DNA of 31,942 nucleotides, taken from a virus. Positions within the stretch are counted from its first letter, which is position 1; each line of letters starts with the position of its first letter. The DNA lies in the IMG/VR virus record IMGVR_UViG_3300043427_001369, positions 1 to 31,942 of that record, one strand, 5' to 3'. Below are positions 22,453 to 30,099 of the stretch, piece by piece. Position numbers and translations under genes: made by a program. The notes beneath the pieces were generated by a model. The model was not told the DNA's origin. It was given only the letters and a program-made list of their open reading frames with translations, and searched no databases.

Positions 22453-24908
22453 GCTTGAGAGATGGTCATGTCATCCACCCAGCCCGAGAAGGTGGTGCCG
22501 CCCCAGGCTTCGGCGGTGATTTCCACCACACCCACCTCGGTTGGGGTGAAGGTGATGGTTAGCTCTTCCCAGGTGTCGGCAGCGGCGGTCATGGCGCTTA
22601 CTACATCGGAGCTGACGCCGGCAATCTGGCCACCTTTGCAGACGAGGCGCATCGTGAGGTTGCTGTCAGTGCGGCGCATCCATGCTTTGACGGTGACAAG
22701 GCTGTTGGCGGCGCAGGCGACTTTGGCGAGGGAGAAAATGATGGGGCGTGATGAGTTCCACGATTGCGTGCTAGTGGGCTGAATCTTCCAACTGATGCCG
22801 CCGGCAGTTTTGCGTTGGTCGATCGCTGAGCTTATGACTACTCCGTGAGAGACTATTTTATGGTTATTTGCGGTTTGGTCGTGGTTATGAGAATAAAAGT
22901 AACATTCTGTGCCGTTAGTGGCTACCTGGAATTCTTCTGATTCTTCAAATAGACAGTTATACAGATAAACAGTCCCTTGCGAATTAGTATTTCGCACAGA
23001 CCCGATCTGGTTGTCACCGAAAGTGCTATTCACAATCTTTCCTCCAGTGGCAGCGCCTGGAACATCTAGAGCAAAATTACCATTATTAAAGCCATTTAAC
23101 TGTATAGAAGAAAAAGGAGATGCCCTGAAGTTAGTTATGCCTGTGTTATTGCTATAAACATTCCCCAGGTTTGCTATCTGATTTCCGGCGGTGTTTTGGC
23201 TGAGGGGGCTTTGGATATTAGCGCACAGAGCGCCTGTTGTAATTTTTCCAGCAGTACCAATGATGAGAGCATTGCCAGTATTATTATTGGCGGCAATTAA
23301 CGAAAGATCAAGTCCGACACCCTGAGTTTGATTGCTAAAAAATAGGGCACCAAATCTAACTCCGGCGATCTTGTTCAGTGTTAACCAGGAGTGCGAAGCT
23401 GTCAAAGCTGTTCCATTTCCATTCACCCCATCTAGCCAGGTCTCCAAGTTCTGCGTGCTCATTGCAGTCCGGTCCCAGCCACCGCTGTAGGTAATGGGGC
23501 TGCCGTCAGTGCCGGATTCTGAAATGCTATGCAGCGGTGTACTAGATGATGCTGCCGGTCCTAGCTTGATCGTTTCGCGCTTCCACGTTGTCACTGTCTC
23601 GCTGGTGCCGTAGTAGCCGCGCACAGCAGTCTCAATTGGCGTGTTGTTTGTACTAGCGTCAAGCATCACGCGGGTGCCGTTGATGCTTTGGATGCCCCAG
23701 AAGGTTTCGCCTGTGGTGTTCTTGCCGATTAAGCTGGTCAGCGTAAGGCTGTCGGCGGCGCTGCTGGCTTTGCAAGCGATGATGTTGCTGAATACATAGC
23801 TAACGCCAGTCGTAGTGCTTGGATCAGTATTTACAAAAAGACTGAGGCTTGCAATTGAGCTTCCTAAGGCTGCGCCTGTATCTACCGTGACTACTTGCCA
23901 TCTACTGTTTGAGGGAACGGCAGGAATAGAAATTGTATTGACAACAGTATCTCCGGTGGTATCAGAGCAAAGCCGTAACTCAAGTCGGTTGGCCGGTAAA
24001 GCAAGTCCTACATTTATCCAAAATGAAACTTGTTGGTAACCGGATAGATCTAATGTCGCTGGCAGTGTATAATATGCTGCTTTTCCAGTAGTAAAAGCAG
24101 TGGCAATTGTAATCGTATCCGCATTGCTGTGTTCCTTAAATGTAGATGTAGTAAGACTTGTGGTCACGTTTGTACTAGCCACCCACGACGACCTGCTCGG
24201 ACCAGTGCTGGCGATGTTTTGCGTGACGGGGCTGGTCAGCATCACGCGGGTGTTATTGCGGAGGCGCACGGTGCCTCCGCTGGTATAAGCGGCATTACCC
24301 GCTGAGCCGTCAAGGGTAAACGTGTTAGCACCAGTGTTGGTAATTTCCCAGGTGCCATTTGCATTGGTGTTGCCCGAAACCCCAGTTACCACCACTGTGT
24401 CGCCAGTGCTATAACCGTGCGCCGTGCATGTAATGCTGATTGGCGTAGCGTTACTGGCTCCAGTAATTGTCTTAGTCGCTTGCAGCGCCTGCGAAGTCCA
24501 CACACCAGTTTGCCCCAGGCTTGTAGGGGCTGGACTGCCCATAACGCGGATGGTGTCGCCGGGGACTGTACGCGCTGACGTTGCGCCTGAGGTAGTGCTT
24601 TTCCAGCGCCCACCTATGTAGTATTGGCGATCAACTGTTTGGTTGTTCAGTGGAGTGCCGCCGCTTAAGGCAGCAATCGTCAGCGACGTGCTTGACACCC
24701 AGGCAGTAATGCTATAAACCACATAACTGCTGCCAGTAAAAATACTTAGATGCTGCCCAATCAGTGAGCCATCATTAGGAAATGAGGCTGTAGCGCTGCT
24801 AAACGTCGTACTGGTAATGCGCCCATCGGTGCCTGAAGCCAGCAAATCAAAGCTGCTGCCGGCATAGTTATCGTTGCCGTTCTCAAAGTCAACAAAAAGG
24901 GTGGCCAT
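22449..24908 (-). CDS. Modular adhesin/fibre-like virion protein (819 aa)
   Basis: The N-terminus reads MATLFVDFENGNDNYAGSSF, a short beta-helix-like start (YVD..nGnD.). At about 147-215 there is a module TCTAHGYSTGDTVVVTGVSG, then NGTWEITNTGANTFTLDGSA and AYTSGGTV, which matches the FCCH-like small beta domain seen in many phage structural proteins. Residues 220-680 are Asn/Thr/Ser/Gly-rich beta-structure with short repeats. The C-terminus (about 690-819) looks like a carbohydrate-binding jelly roll: LVTVKAWMRRTDSNLTMRLV and WEELTITFTPTEVGVVEITA, ending WVDDMTISQA. The middle part is more AT-rich than the flanking genes. Probably a host-binding surface protein; attachment to head or tail is not known. 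Confidence 0.7.
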   Translation of the reverse strand: MATLFVDFENGNDNYAGSSFDLLASGTDGRITSTTFSSATASFPNDGSLIGQHLSIFTGSSYVVYSITAWVSSTSLTIAALSGGTPLNNQTVDRQYYIGGRWKSTTSGATSARTVPGDTIRVMGSPAPTSLGQTGVWTSQALQATKTITGASNATPISITCTAHGYSTGDTVVVTGVSGNTNANGTWEITNTGANTFTLDGSAGNAAYTSGGTVRLRNNTRVMLTSPVTQNIASTGPSRSSWVASTNVTTSLTTSTFKEHSNADTITIATAFTTGKAAYYTLPATLDLSGYQQVSFWINVGLALPANRLELRLCSDTTGDTVVNTISIPAVPSNSRWQVVTVDTGAALGSSIASLSLFVNTDPSTTTGVSYVFSNIIACKASSAADSLTLTSLIGKNTTGETFWGIQSINGTRVMLDASTNNTPIETAVRGYYGTSETVTTWKRETIKLGPAASSSTPLHSISESGTDGSPITYSGGWDRTAMSTQNLETWLDGVNGNGTALTASHSWLTLNKIAGVRFGALFFSNQTQGVGLDLSLIAANNNTGNALIIGTAGKITTGALCANIQSPLSQNTAGNQIANLGNVYSNNTGITNFRASPFSSIQLNGFNNGNFALDVPGAATGGKIVNSTFGDNQIGSVRNTNSQGTVYLYNCLFEESEEFQVATNGTECYFYSHNHDQTANNHKIVSHGVVISSAIDQRKTAGGISWKIQPTSTQSWNSSRPIIFSLAKVACAANSLVTVKAWMRRTDSNLTMRLVCKGGQIAGVSSDVVSAMTAAADTWEELTITFTPTEVGVVEITAEAWGGTTFSGWVDDMTISQA

Positions 24909-24916
24909 ACGCTAGT

Positions 24917-25177
24917 TCAGGCTGTGTATTTGATCCAAATGTCGCCATCACTGCCACCGCTTGGATCGCTGGTGCTAGTGGTGATATTTCGCAGCCCCGT
25001 GCTACTAGAACCGACTCTAGTTGCCGACAGCTCCACAATACTGGCCGTACCAGAGTCTTTCTTGGTGTATAACTTCCCGTCGTATGTATTGAGCGCCAGT
25101 TCGCCCAGCTCCAAATCGCCCGTTGTTGGGACCTTGGCCGCTACGGCGGATCGCTTTAGTTTGATGAGGTTTGCCAT
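24917..25177 (-). CDS. Small fibre protein with Mtd N-terminal-like start (86 aa)
   Basis: The protein reads MANLIKLKRSAVAAKVPTTG, DLELGELALNTYDGKLYTKK and DSGTASIVELS. The motif 'lKRs.. gk.P. ..L..GElAlNt.DgkLy' is widespread at the N-terminus of phage fibre proteins and the phage major tropism determinant, where it forms the trimeric virion-attachment domain. Here little more than this domain and a short Gly/Ser/Asp-rich tail (PSGGSDGDIWIKYTA) is present, so it is either a small fibre or an adaptor. It is separated from the 819-residue gene by eight bases. Confidence 0.68.
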   Translation of the reverse strand: MANLIKLKRSAVAAKVPTTGDLELGELALNTYDGKLYTKKDSGTASIVELSATRVGSSSTGLRNITTSTSDPSGGSDGDIWIKYTA

Positions 25178-25215
25178 GTGGCCGTCCGATGAGTGCTATA
25201 AAGCTGGACTATGGA

Positions 25216-25671
25216 TCAGAAGGTGCCTCCGTCAACAGTCCCTACTGCGATGGTCACAAAGTTATCACTAGCATCCTTGGTCCAACTCAGGGACGTGTTA
25301 AGGCGAATCACACCGTCCGTGCCGTCGGTGCCCCAGATGTAACCAGCCGTGCCGCCAGAGACAATAGCAACCTTTTCATCAGTGCTGGTCGCTGGAATGT
25401 TTAGAGCCGTTTTGAACGCGTTAAACGTAATCTTCTTCTCTTTCTGCGCGCTAGATTCACTGGCATCGTGAATAATCAGAAGATCATCGGCACCACTGAC
25501 ACTACCCAGGGTCGTCAGATCGTCGATGGCGGGGACGACCGGCAGTTTAGTGGTGGCGTCGGTAGCGACATGGAGCGTACCGCGATCAGTGGTGATGTGC
25601 GGCTCACCAGCTAGCATTCCCGTAGAGGGAAGGTTGGCTTTAAGGCCGCGACGCAGCTGAAGGCGAGCCAT
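25216..25671 (-). CDS. Fibre protein with Mtd N-terminal-like domain (151 aa)
   Basis: The N-terminus (MARLQLRRGLKANLPSTGML, AGEPHITTDRGTLHVATD) has the same type of virion-attachment domain as the adjacent genes: R-R-G-x-x-x-x-L-P....GE......rGtl.vA. The C-terminal part (LTTLGSVSGADDLLIIHDAS and KKITFNAFKTALNI) resembles the short 'disc'-forming segment of fibre proteins with a K.ItF..fk..L pattern. It ends TVDGGTF, a tail shared with the next two genes. The 44-base separation from the 86-residue gene and ATG start are clear. Confidence 0.66.
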   Translation of the reverse strand: MARLQLRRGLKANLPSTGMLAGEPHITTDRGTLHVATDATTKLPVVPAIDDLTTLGSVSGADDLLIIHDASESSAQKEKKITFNAFKTALNIPATSTDEKVAIVSGGTAGYIWGTDGTDGVIRLNTSLSWTKDASDNFVTIAVGTVDGGTF

Positions 25672-25673
25672 AG

Positions 25674-26591
25674 CTAATTAAACGATCCTCCGTCTACTGT
25701 AGCTGCCCAGTCTGCATCGTAGTTTGCCCCTGTTTGTTTGATAAGGACATTACCGGGATCCCCGCCAGTAGGCAGTCCGCTCTCGGTAGTGGGCGGTGGA
25801 GCGGCCTCCCATCTGTCATTAGCAGCTACCCAAGTGAGGACATCGCCGTCCTGGGTGCCGCCATTGGCCTCTACATCGTGTAGATCCTGCAGGCGACGGC
25901 CTGTGTCCCATCGCACCATGAGGATGCCTTGGGCGGCGCTTGAAACGACCGCAGCTACCGCAAGTTTTAGATTCGGCGCCTGAGGCTCTGTTGCAGTAAA
26001 GCCCCCAGGCGTAGACGGATCACACCAAAGGATGGCACCTTCGGCGTACGTTCGCGTATCTACACCACGGATTTTGCCGAAGGTGGTTACGAAACCATCC
26101 GCGCCTGAGGCGATACTTTGCGTGGTCACACCCAGGAACACATAACCTGGATACGTGCCATTAGCCACCATGGGCGCCACAAGAAGGCGACCACTATTTC
26201 CTAGGGTGCCGGCAAACATCACGGCACGACCCTTGGCAATGGTTGTACCAGTACTGTTGCGACATAGAAGTTTGTGCGCCTGACCCCAGGGGATCGTGAC
26301 ACCGCTTGCTACCCCGAGATCTAGAGTTTGCTCGTCTGCGTTCCAGGTAACTACACCTGGATCCACTGTGGCGGCAGCATTTAAGGCGAACCCTAGGGTG
26401 TTAAGTGTCCTGGGGTCAGAGTTCAGATGCCCATAGGGAAGTTGCGACCACAGTGACACTCCGTCACCAATCTTGATGCGCTTGGTATCAGTTTCATAGC
26501 CAGGTTCATTAGCTCGAAGGACTGGATTGACAGCAGCCCATTGAGCTTGAGTACCGGCTCGGAAGTGGAGGCGTTGAGGAGCAGTTGTCAC
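25674..26591 (-). CDS. Fibre/tail-spike-like protein with Mtd N-terminal-like domain (305 aa)
   Basis: The N-terminus, LHFRAGTQAQWAAVNPVLRA and NEPGYETDTKRIKIGDGVSL, is the classic attachment domain of tail spike and hyaluronidase-type fibre proteins (R.Gt...W...NPVL..gE.gyetdt...kiGDG...w..L.y). The middle is beta-rich (WGQAHKLLCRNSTGTTIAKG, VFLGVTTQSIASGADGFVTT), resembling domains found in fibre assembly segments of other phages. Near the end come DVEANGGTQDGDVLTWVAAN and DRWEAAPPP, a segment typical of fibre linkers, and the end is ATVDGGSFN. The GTG start overlaps the stop of the preceding gene (GTGA). Confidence 0.7.
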   Translation of the reverse strand: MTTAPQRLHFRAGTQAQWAAVNPVLRANEPGYETDTKRIKIGDGVSLWSQLPYGHLNSDPRTLNTLGFALNAAATVDPGVVTWNADEQTLDLGVASGVTIPWGQAHKLLCRNSTGTTIAKGRAVMFAGTLGNSGRLLVAPMVANGTYPGYVFLGVTTQSIASGADGFVTTFGKIRGVDTRTYAEGAILWCDPSTPGGFTATEPQAPNLKLAVAAVVSSAAQGILMVRWDTGRRLQDLHDVEANGGTQDGDVLTWVAANDRWEAAPPPTTESGLPTGGDPGNVLIKQTGANYDADWAATVDGGSFN

Positions 26592-27019
26592 GGCGTACCT
26601 CCGTCCACAATTGGCGTGTTCACCCAGACTGTACCGTTATTGATAAGGAGATCACCTTGGGCGGGGGAGGTGACGTTTACGTCGGTGAGATCCTGCAGCT
26701 CAAACTCCCTGGGGTTGCGACCCACGACGGTGCCATCTGGTGGGATGCGCATCAGCATCAGGTCACAAAAGGCACCGTCGTCTAGACGCATCACTTCGCG
26801 AACGGTGTAGTTGACACCATCCACAGCAACAGTATCGCCGTAAACCAAACCGCCAAACAGTGCCGTTTTACAGGTGAGCTTGTAGTCCGTGGTTAGCACC
26901 ACCCCGTCTGCCACGATTTCGCTAGGCATATCCAAAATGCCCAAGTCAGAGGTGGTGCCGGCAACGACGGGTACACCGAAGTCTGCCAGGAACAAATTCA
27001 GATCTTCGGTGAATGCCAT
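26588..27019 (-). CDS. Head-tail joining-like protein with fibre-like C-terminus (143 aa)
   Basis: Residues 1-90 read MAFTEDLNLFLADFGVPVVA, then DLGILDMPSEIVADGV, GGLVYGDTVAVDGVNYTVRE and DDGAFCDLMLM. The order 'f.edl..Fl.dFGvp..........gilD.....v..gd.v.v.g..Y.Vr.v...d.g....l.L' is that of head-tail joining/head completion proteins (the ATP-binding sugar transporter-like family name is misleading). After a short linker the C-terminus, LQDLTDVNVTSPAQGDLLIN and NGTVWVNTPIVDGGTP, is instead the short segment seen in phage fibre proteins. A single polypeptide with both parts is unusual. It lies between the capsid and tail genes, where a joining protein is expected. Confidence 0.6.
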   Translation of the reverse strand: MAFTEDLNLFLADFGVPVVAGTTSDLGILDMPSEIVADGVVLTTDYKLTCKTALFGGLVYGDTVAVDGVNYTVREVMRLDDGAFCDLMLMRIPPDGTVVGRNPREFELQDLTDVNVTSPAQGDLLINNGTVWVNTPIVDGGTP

Positions 27020-27065
27020 GGATCCATGCTAGAGCAAATGGCTTCACCTCATTGTTCCAAAGCCA

Positions 27066-27137
27066 AGGGTCGGGCTGGGCTTGAACCAGCACTGAGTTCC
27101 GATTGTCTCGGCTGCCTCTGCATTGGGCTACCGACCC
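27066..27137 (-). tRNA. tRNA-like element with defective anticodon arm
   Basis: The minus strand of this gap folds as a tRNA: a perfect 7-bp acceptor stem (GGGTCGG/CCGACCC), TA at 8-9, a D arm with stem GCC/GGC and a perfect T arm GCTGG-TTCAAGC-CCAGC. Total length, 72 bases, is normal. The anticodon arm is not normal: CCGA pairs with TCGG around a loop of only five (GACAA), with no T at 33, and the D loop CAATGCAGA has lost one of its two Gs. If the loop were forced to length-based numbering the anticodon would be CAA. No CCA end is encoded. It fits a decayed or unusual tRNA gene; tRNA remnant at a recombination site is an alternative. Confidence 0.5.
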
Positions 27138-27151
27138 AGGACGATACTAGG

Positions 27152-29035
27152 CTAGCTAGTGATCGCCTGCAAAACGGCGTTAGGCAGGCGACGGTCGAAG
27201 TAGGCGAGGCGGCGGATGGTGCCGTTAATTGAGGCAGACGCTTGTGCTGTTCCGATAGTTGCTTGCGTGGGAGTCGGAAGCGTGCCAGAGGTATCAGATG
27301 TTGTTGCAACCCCACCGTTTGCATACGTATCAAAGTCGTTCAACTGGTACGCTCCGGCAAACTTGCTTGCACTGTTTAGCGGCGCCGAGTTGGCGGCGGT
27401 AAATAGGGATGTCTGGACGCTGTTGTTATCAACTACGACGAATTGTCCAGCAGACGTTCCAGTGTGGCCAAGTCTTATCCGCTCTGCCGATGTGGTGTCA
27501 TCTACTCCAAAGAGGCCACCGCCAGACTTAGGTATTGCATCAGCAAACACCGTCCCCTGACTCTGCGAGTACCACCGGCTAAAATTAGACCCCGTGATCT
27601 GAGCGACGTCAGCATTACGGGTGACGGTTGCGCTGGTGGTGGGGATGTAGCTGGTCGGGAAGGCTCCGGCTTCCAGCTGGGCGCCATAGAGAAGGATTCC
27701 GCTTGTGCCGTTAGCGGTGATGTTCAGCGCATTATTTCCGCTAACAACCGATACAGCATACGGGATGGAAGTTGTTCCAGCACTCCTAGATAGCGTGCAT
27801 CTATACCACCCATTACCGACTGATGTAATTGTAGACGTGTTTCCAGTTTCGACTGTACCAACGGTGCCTGTTGAAAGATCAAACCAAGTGCGATGGTTGG
27901 TGCCATCAAAGGCGTCGAGAAAAACCCAGGAATAACCGTCTGCTTTTAGGTAAACGCTCCAGGTGTAAGTCGTACCCGAGCTAACCGTTGCAGTTTGCGC
28001 AATAAAAGGCAAGCCTGTCATTGCATTTGGTATAAACCTATCGGCAACTGTCAAGCCGTTCGGTGCTGTTCCAGCGTTCGAGGTAACCGTCCCGTTGACT
28101 TTATTGTTCCACGCGGCATCATTAAACTCCTCACTTCTTAGCAACAGGTTGATACGTGATTCCTCAATCAACAACCCCAGGCTTTCACCAGTCGTCGGGT
28201 CATGGTCAAACCGTGGAGCGCCGGAGATGCTGGATGTGGTCTTGACGTATTCGCCTGGGGTGGTGGAGGCTTCTAGTTGGGCGCCCCAGAGGTAGAGGCC
28301 GGAGGTGCCGTCTCCGGTGTAGGTAGTGTTACCAGAGGAAGATAGGTATATTCGGGCAGTAACGGCTGTTCCTGCTCCCTGCGTAGCAGTCACTATGCAA
28401 CGATACCAGCCACCGGATAAAGGCACAATAGACACGGATACATTTGTCCAGCTGCCACCTGGAGAGGTAGATGTTGTGCCGTTTGTCAGCGTGAACGTTC
28501 CGCCAATCAAGGCGGACACGCCATCTGTCATACCGATGAACACTTGGCTGCGCTCGGCGGCCTTGATGTAACAAGAGAAGGTATAAGTGCCCGAAGAGCT
28601 TGTGTAGCTTTGTCCAATAAAGTGGTTGTTGCTTGCTGTTGTGTCCTCAACGAGCTTGTCCGCTGTCAAGGTGCCGTCAGGTGCCGCAATAGCATTTGCA
28701 ACAGAGCCAGAACCGAAAGGCTGTACGCGAGTTTTTGCCCAACTCGCATTATCAAACTCCTCACTCCGTAACAGCAAATTGACCACCGAGTTCTTAATCA
28801 GCCCATCGCTACCCACATACGTCCCAACGCCATTACCTCCCCTGGTGAAGTCGATCAGGTTCTGGCCGCTGACGTTATCGTTGAGGCTTTTGCTAGAGGC
28901 AAAGCGCAAATCCAAGGTTGGCGTACCAGCCTGGGAGTAGAGGAGATCGTCGCCCGTCCCTGGGGCGCCAGTGATCTTCCAGCTTGATGCTGTGGGCTTT
29001 GCCAGCGTCAGCCCCGCCGCGAGCGTCAGGCCCAT
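27152..29035 (-). CDS. Modular adhesin with duplicated carbohydrate-binding-like domains (627 aa)
   Basis: Two homologous modules follow a short N-terminal part. Module 1 (about 86-265) starts NLLLRSEEFDNASW and ends LYLWGAQLEAS; module 2 (about 296-465) starts NLLLRSEEFNDAAW and ends ILLYGAQLEAG. Both contain a YTFSCYIKA/YTWSVYLKA strand and a GGWYRC/NGWYRC turn. They resemble jelly-roll carbohydrate-binding modules found in phage fibres. The C-terminus (about 480-627) looks LamG-like: FSRWYSQSQGTVFADA near its start and INGTIRRLAYFDRRLPNAVL near its end. It is coupled to the preceding gene by an ATGA overlap. Probably a host-binding protein on head or tail surface. Confidence 0.72.
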   Translation of the reverse strand: MGLTLAAGLTLAKPTASSWKITGAPGTGDDLLYSQAGTPTLDLRFASSKSLNDNVSGQNLIDFTRGGNGVGTYVGSDGLIKNSVVNLLLRSEEFDNASWAKTRVQPFGSGSVANAIAAPDGTLTADKLVEDTTASNNHFIGQSYTSSSGTYTFSCYIKAAERSQVFIGMTDGVSALIGGTFTLTNGTTSTSPGGSWTNVSVSIVPLSGGWYRCIVTATQGAGTAVTARIYLSSSGNTTYTGDGTSGLYLWGAQLEASTTPGEYVKTTSSISGAPRFDHDPTTGESLGLLIEESRINLLLRSEEFNDAAWNNKVNGTVTSNAGTAPNGLTVADRFIPNAMTGLPFIAQTATVSSGTTYTWSVYLKADGYSWVFLDAFDGTNHRTWFDLSTGTVGTVETGNTSTITSVGNGWYRCTLSRSAGTTSIPYAVSVVSGNNALNITANGTSGILLYGAQLEAGAFPTSYIPTTSATVTRNADVAQITGSNFSRWYSQSQGTVFADAIPKSGGGLFGVDDTTSAERIRLGHTGTSAGQFVVVDNNSVQTSLFTAANSAPLNSASKFAGAYQLNDFDTYANGGVATTSDTSGTLPTPTQATIGTAQASASINGTIRRLAYFDRRLPNAVLQAITS

Positions 29036-29343
29036 CAGATCACCTCCGGTTCAGGCGCAGGCTCCTCAACCTCTGGCTCCGGTTCAGGAAGCACAATGGC
29101 ATCAGCACCTTGATACGCCGGGTTAGGCGATCCATCGGCCAAGAACTTTGGTTCCAGGGCGCCCACGTAGTACGGACCGACCTTATAGGCTTCGGCTCGC
29201 TGGCGCAAAGTCTCTACAACGCTGAGCACAAAATAGTCTTCAGCACTGGTAGCTGTAGTAGCACCTGCAGAGACAACCGTTAAATACTCAGCTTGGATAG
29301 CTGGCATCAACTCATCAGGCAGTTCAAACGAAACAAGGGCCAT
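29035..29343 (-). CDS. Small acidic protein, virion associated (102 aa)
   Basis: The protein reads MALVSFELPDELMPAIQAEY, then SAEDYFVLSVVETLRQRAEA, and ends in an acidic proline repeat (PEPEPEVEEPAPEPEV). I chose the ATG at 29343 over an upstream in-frame start at 29403 because a GAGGA ribosome binding site lies seven bases before it and because the upstream version would overlap the previous gene by 50 bases. The Pro-Glu repeat suggests a flexible extension. Function unknown; neighbours are fibre-like proteins. Confidence 0.6.
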   Translation of the reverse strand: MALVSFELPDELMPAIQAEYLTVVSAGATTATSAEDYFVLSVVETLRQRAEAYKVGPYYVGALEPKFLADGSPNPAYQGADAIVLPEPEPEVEEPAPEPEVI

Positions 29344-29353
29344 GAGTGAATCC

Positions 29354-30097
29354 TCAAGCGGTGGTGGCTTTGATGACGACAAAAGCGAGGACAATAGCCT
29401 CACTTAGGGAGCCAGCCGTGATATTACGCACATTCACACTGGCAGAGCCGGCAGCGGTCTGTGCATTTAGCAAATAAGCACCAGCCGTACCAGCAGAGAC
29501 GTGATTCAAAATAAGCACGTCGCCTGCTGCAATCTGAGAATTTGTCAAGGTAAAACTGACCGTTGTACTGGCGGCAAGGGCAGCGTTATTAAGCGTGATC
29601 TGCCCACACTGCGTATTCAACGTCACCCCTGTAGCTTTGCTCGTGGCTTGCGTTACTGTGCCTCCAGCACCAATGCCATAACCAAAAGGCAGTGTAAAGC
29701 GAGTGCCACTACTAGAATCAAAGGTTGTGTTAGAGCCAGCAACGGCGCCGCTCAGGTTATACAACACCTGACCAGAAGCGCCCCCCACTAAGGCGACAGT
29801 CCCTGTGGCATCGGGGAACGAAATCGTCCTATTGGCAGTAGGAGTAACCGCCTGAAGAGTTGTGCTGTACGTTCCACCGTCGTCAAGGTTGATGTCACCA
29901 CCAACGCCGAGTTCTTTGGCGGTATCGTCCCAGGTAAGGTCAGCGGATGCTCCGAAAGCATTGCTGTCGTTGTACTGGAGCTGCGTGTCTGCGCCTGCCG
30001 GTTGCCCAGTACCGCCCTGCACGCCAGGGACAGCCACTGCCACCTGTACGGCAGCCTGGGGAATTACCGATAGCTGGACGACGCCCGTGCTAGTCAT
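29354..30097 (-). CDS. Fibre-like virion protein (247 aa)
   Basis: The N-terminus VVQLSVIPQAAVQVAVAVPG is followed by QGGTGQPAGADTQLQYNDSN and AFGASADLTWDDTAKELGVG. This is a fibre-type segment found in phage and prophage fibres, in which 'QLQYNdggafgg...ltwd...' is a known pattern; here the same order is seen. The C-terminal 95 residues (CGQITLNNAALAASTTVSFT, ITAGSLSEAIVLAFVVIKA) match a small beta-sandwich trimer domain common at the end of phage fibre and head-fibre proteins. Head fibre and tail fibre are both possible given its closeness to the capsid genes. Confidence 0.65.
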   Translation of the reverse strand: MTSTGVVQLSVIPQAAVQVAVAVPGVQGGTGQPAGADTQLQYNDSNAFGASADLTWDDTAKELGVGGDINLDDGGTYSTTLQAVTPTANRTISFPDATGTVALVGGASGQVLYNLSGAVAGSNTTFDSSSGTRFTLPFGYGIGAGGTVTQATSKATGVTLNTQCGQITLNNAALAASTTVSFTLTNSQIAAGDVLILNHVSAGTAGAYLLNAQTAAGSASVNVRNITAGSLSEAIVLAFVVIKATTA

Positions 30098-30099
30098 GC

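Noticed and set aside
24917-26591. Diversity-generating retroelement, because Mtd-type domains are present
   Set aside because: Only N-terminal attachment domains are present. I see no reverse transcriptase, no template repeat and no C-type-lectin variable region in the window.
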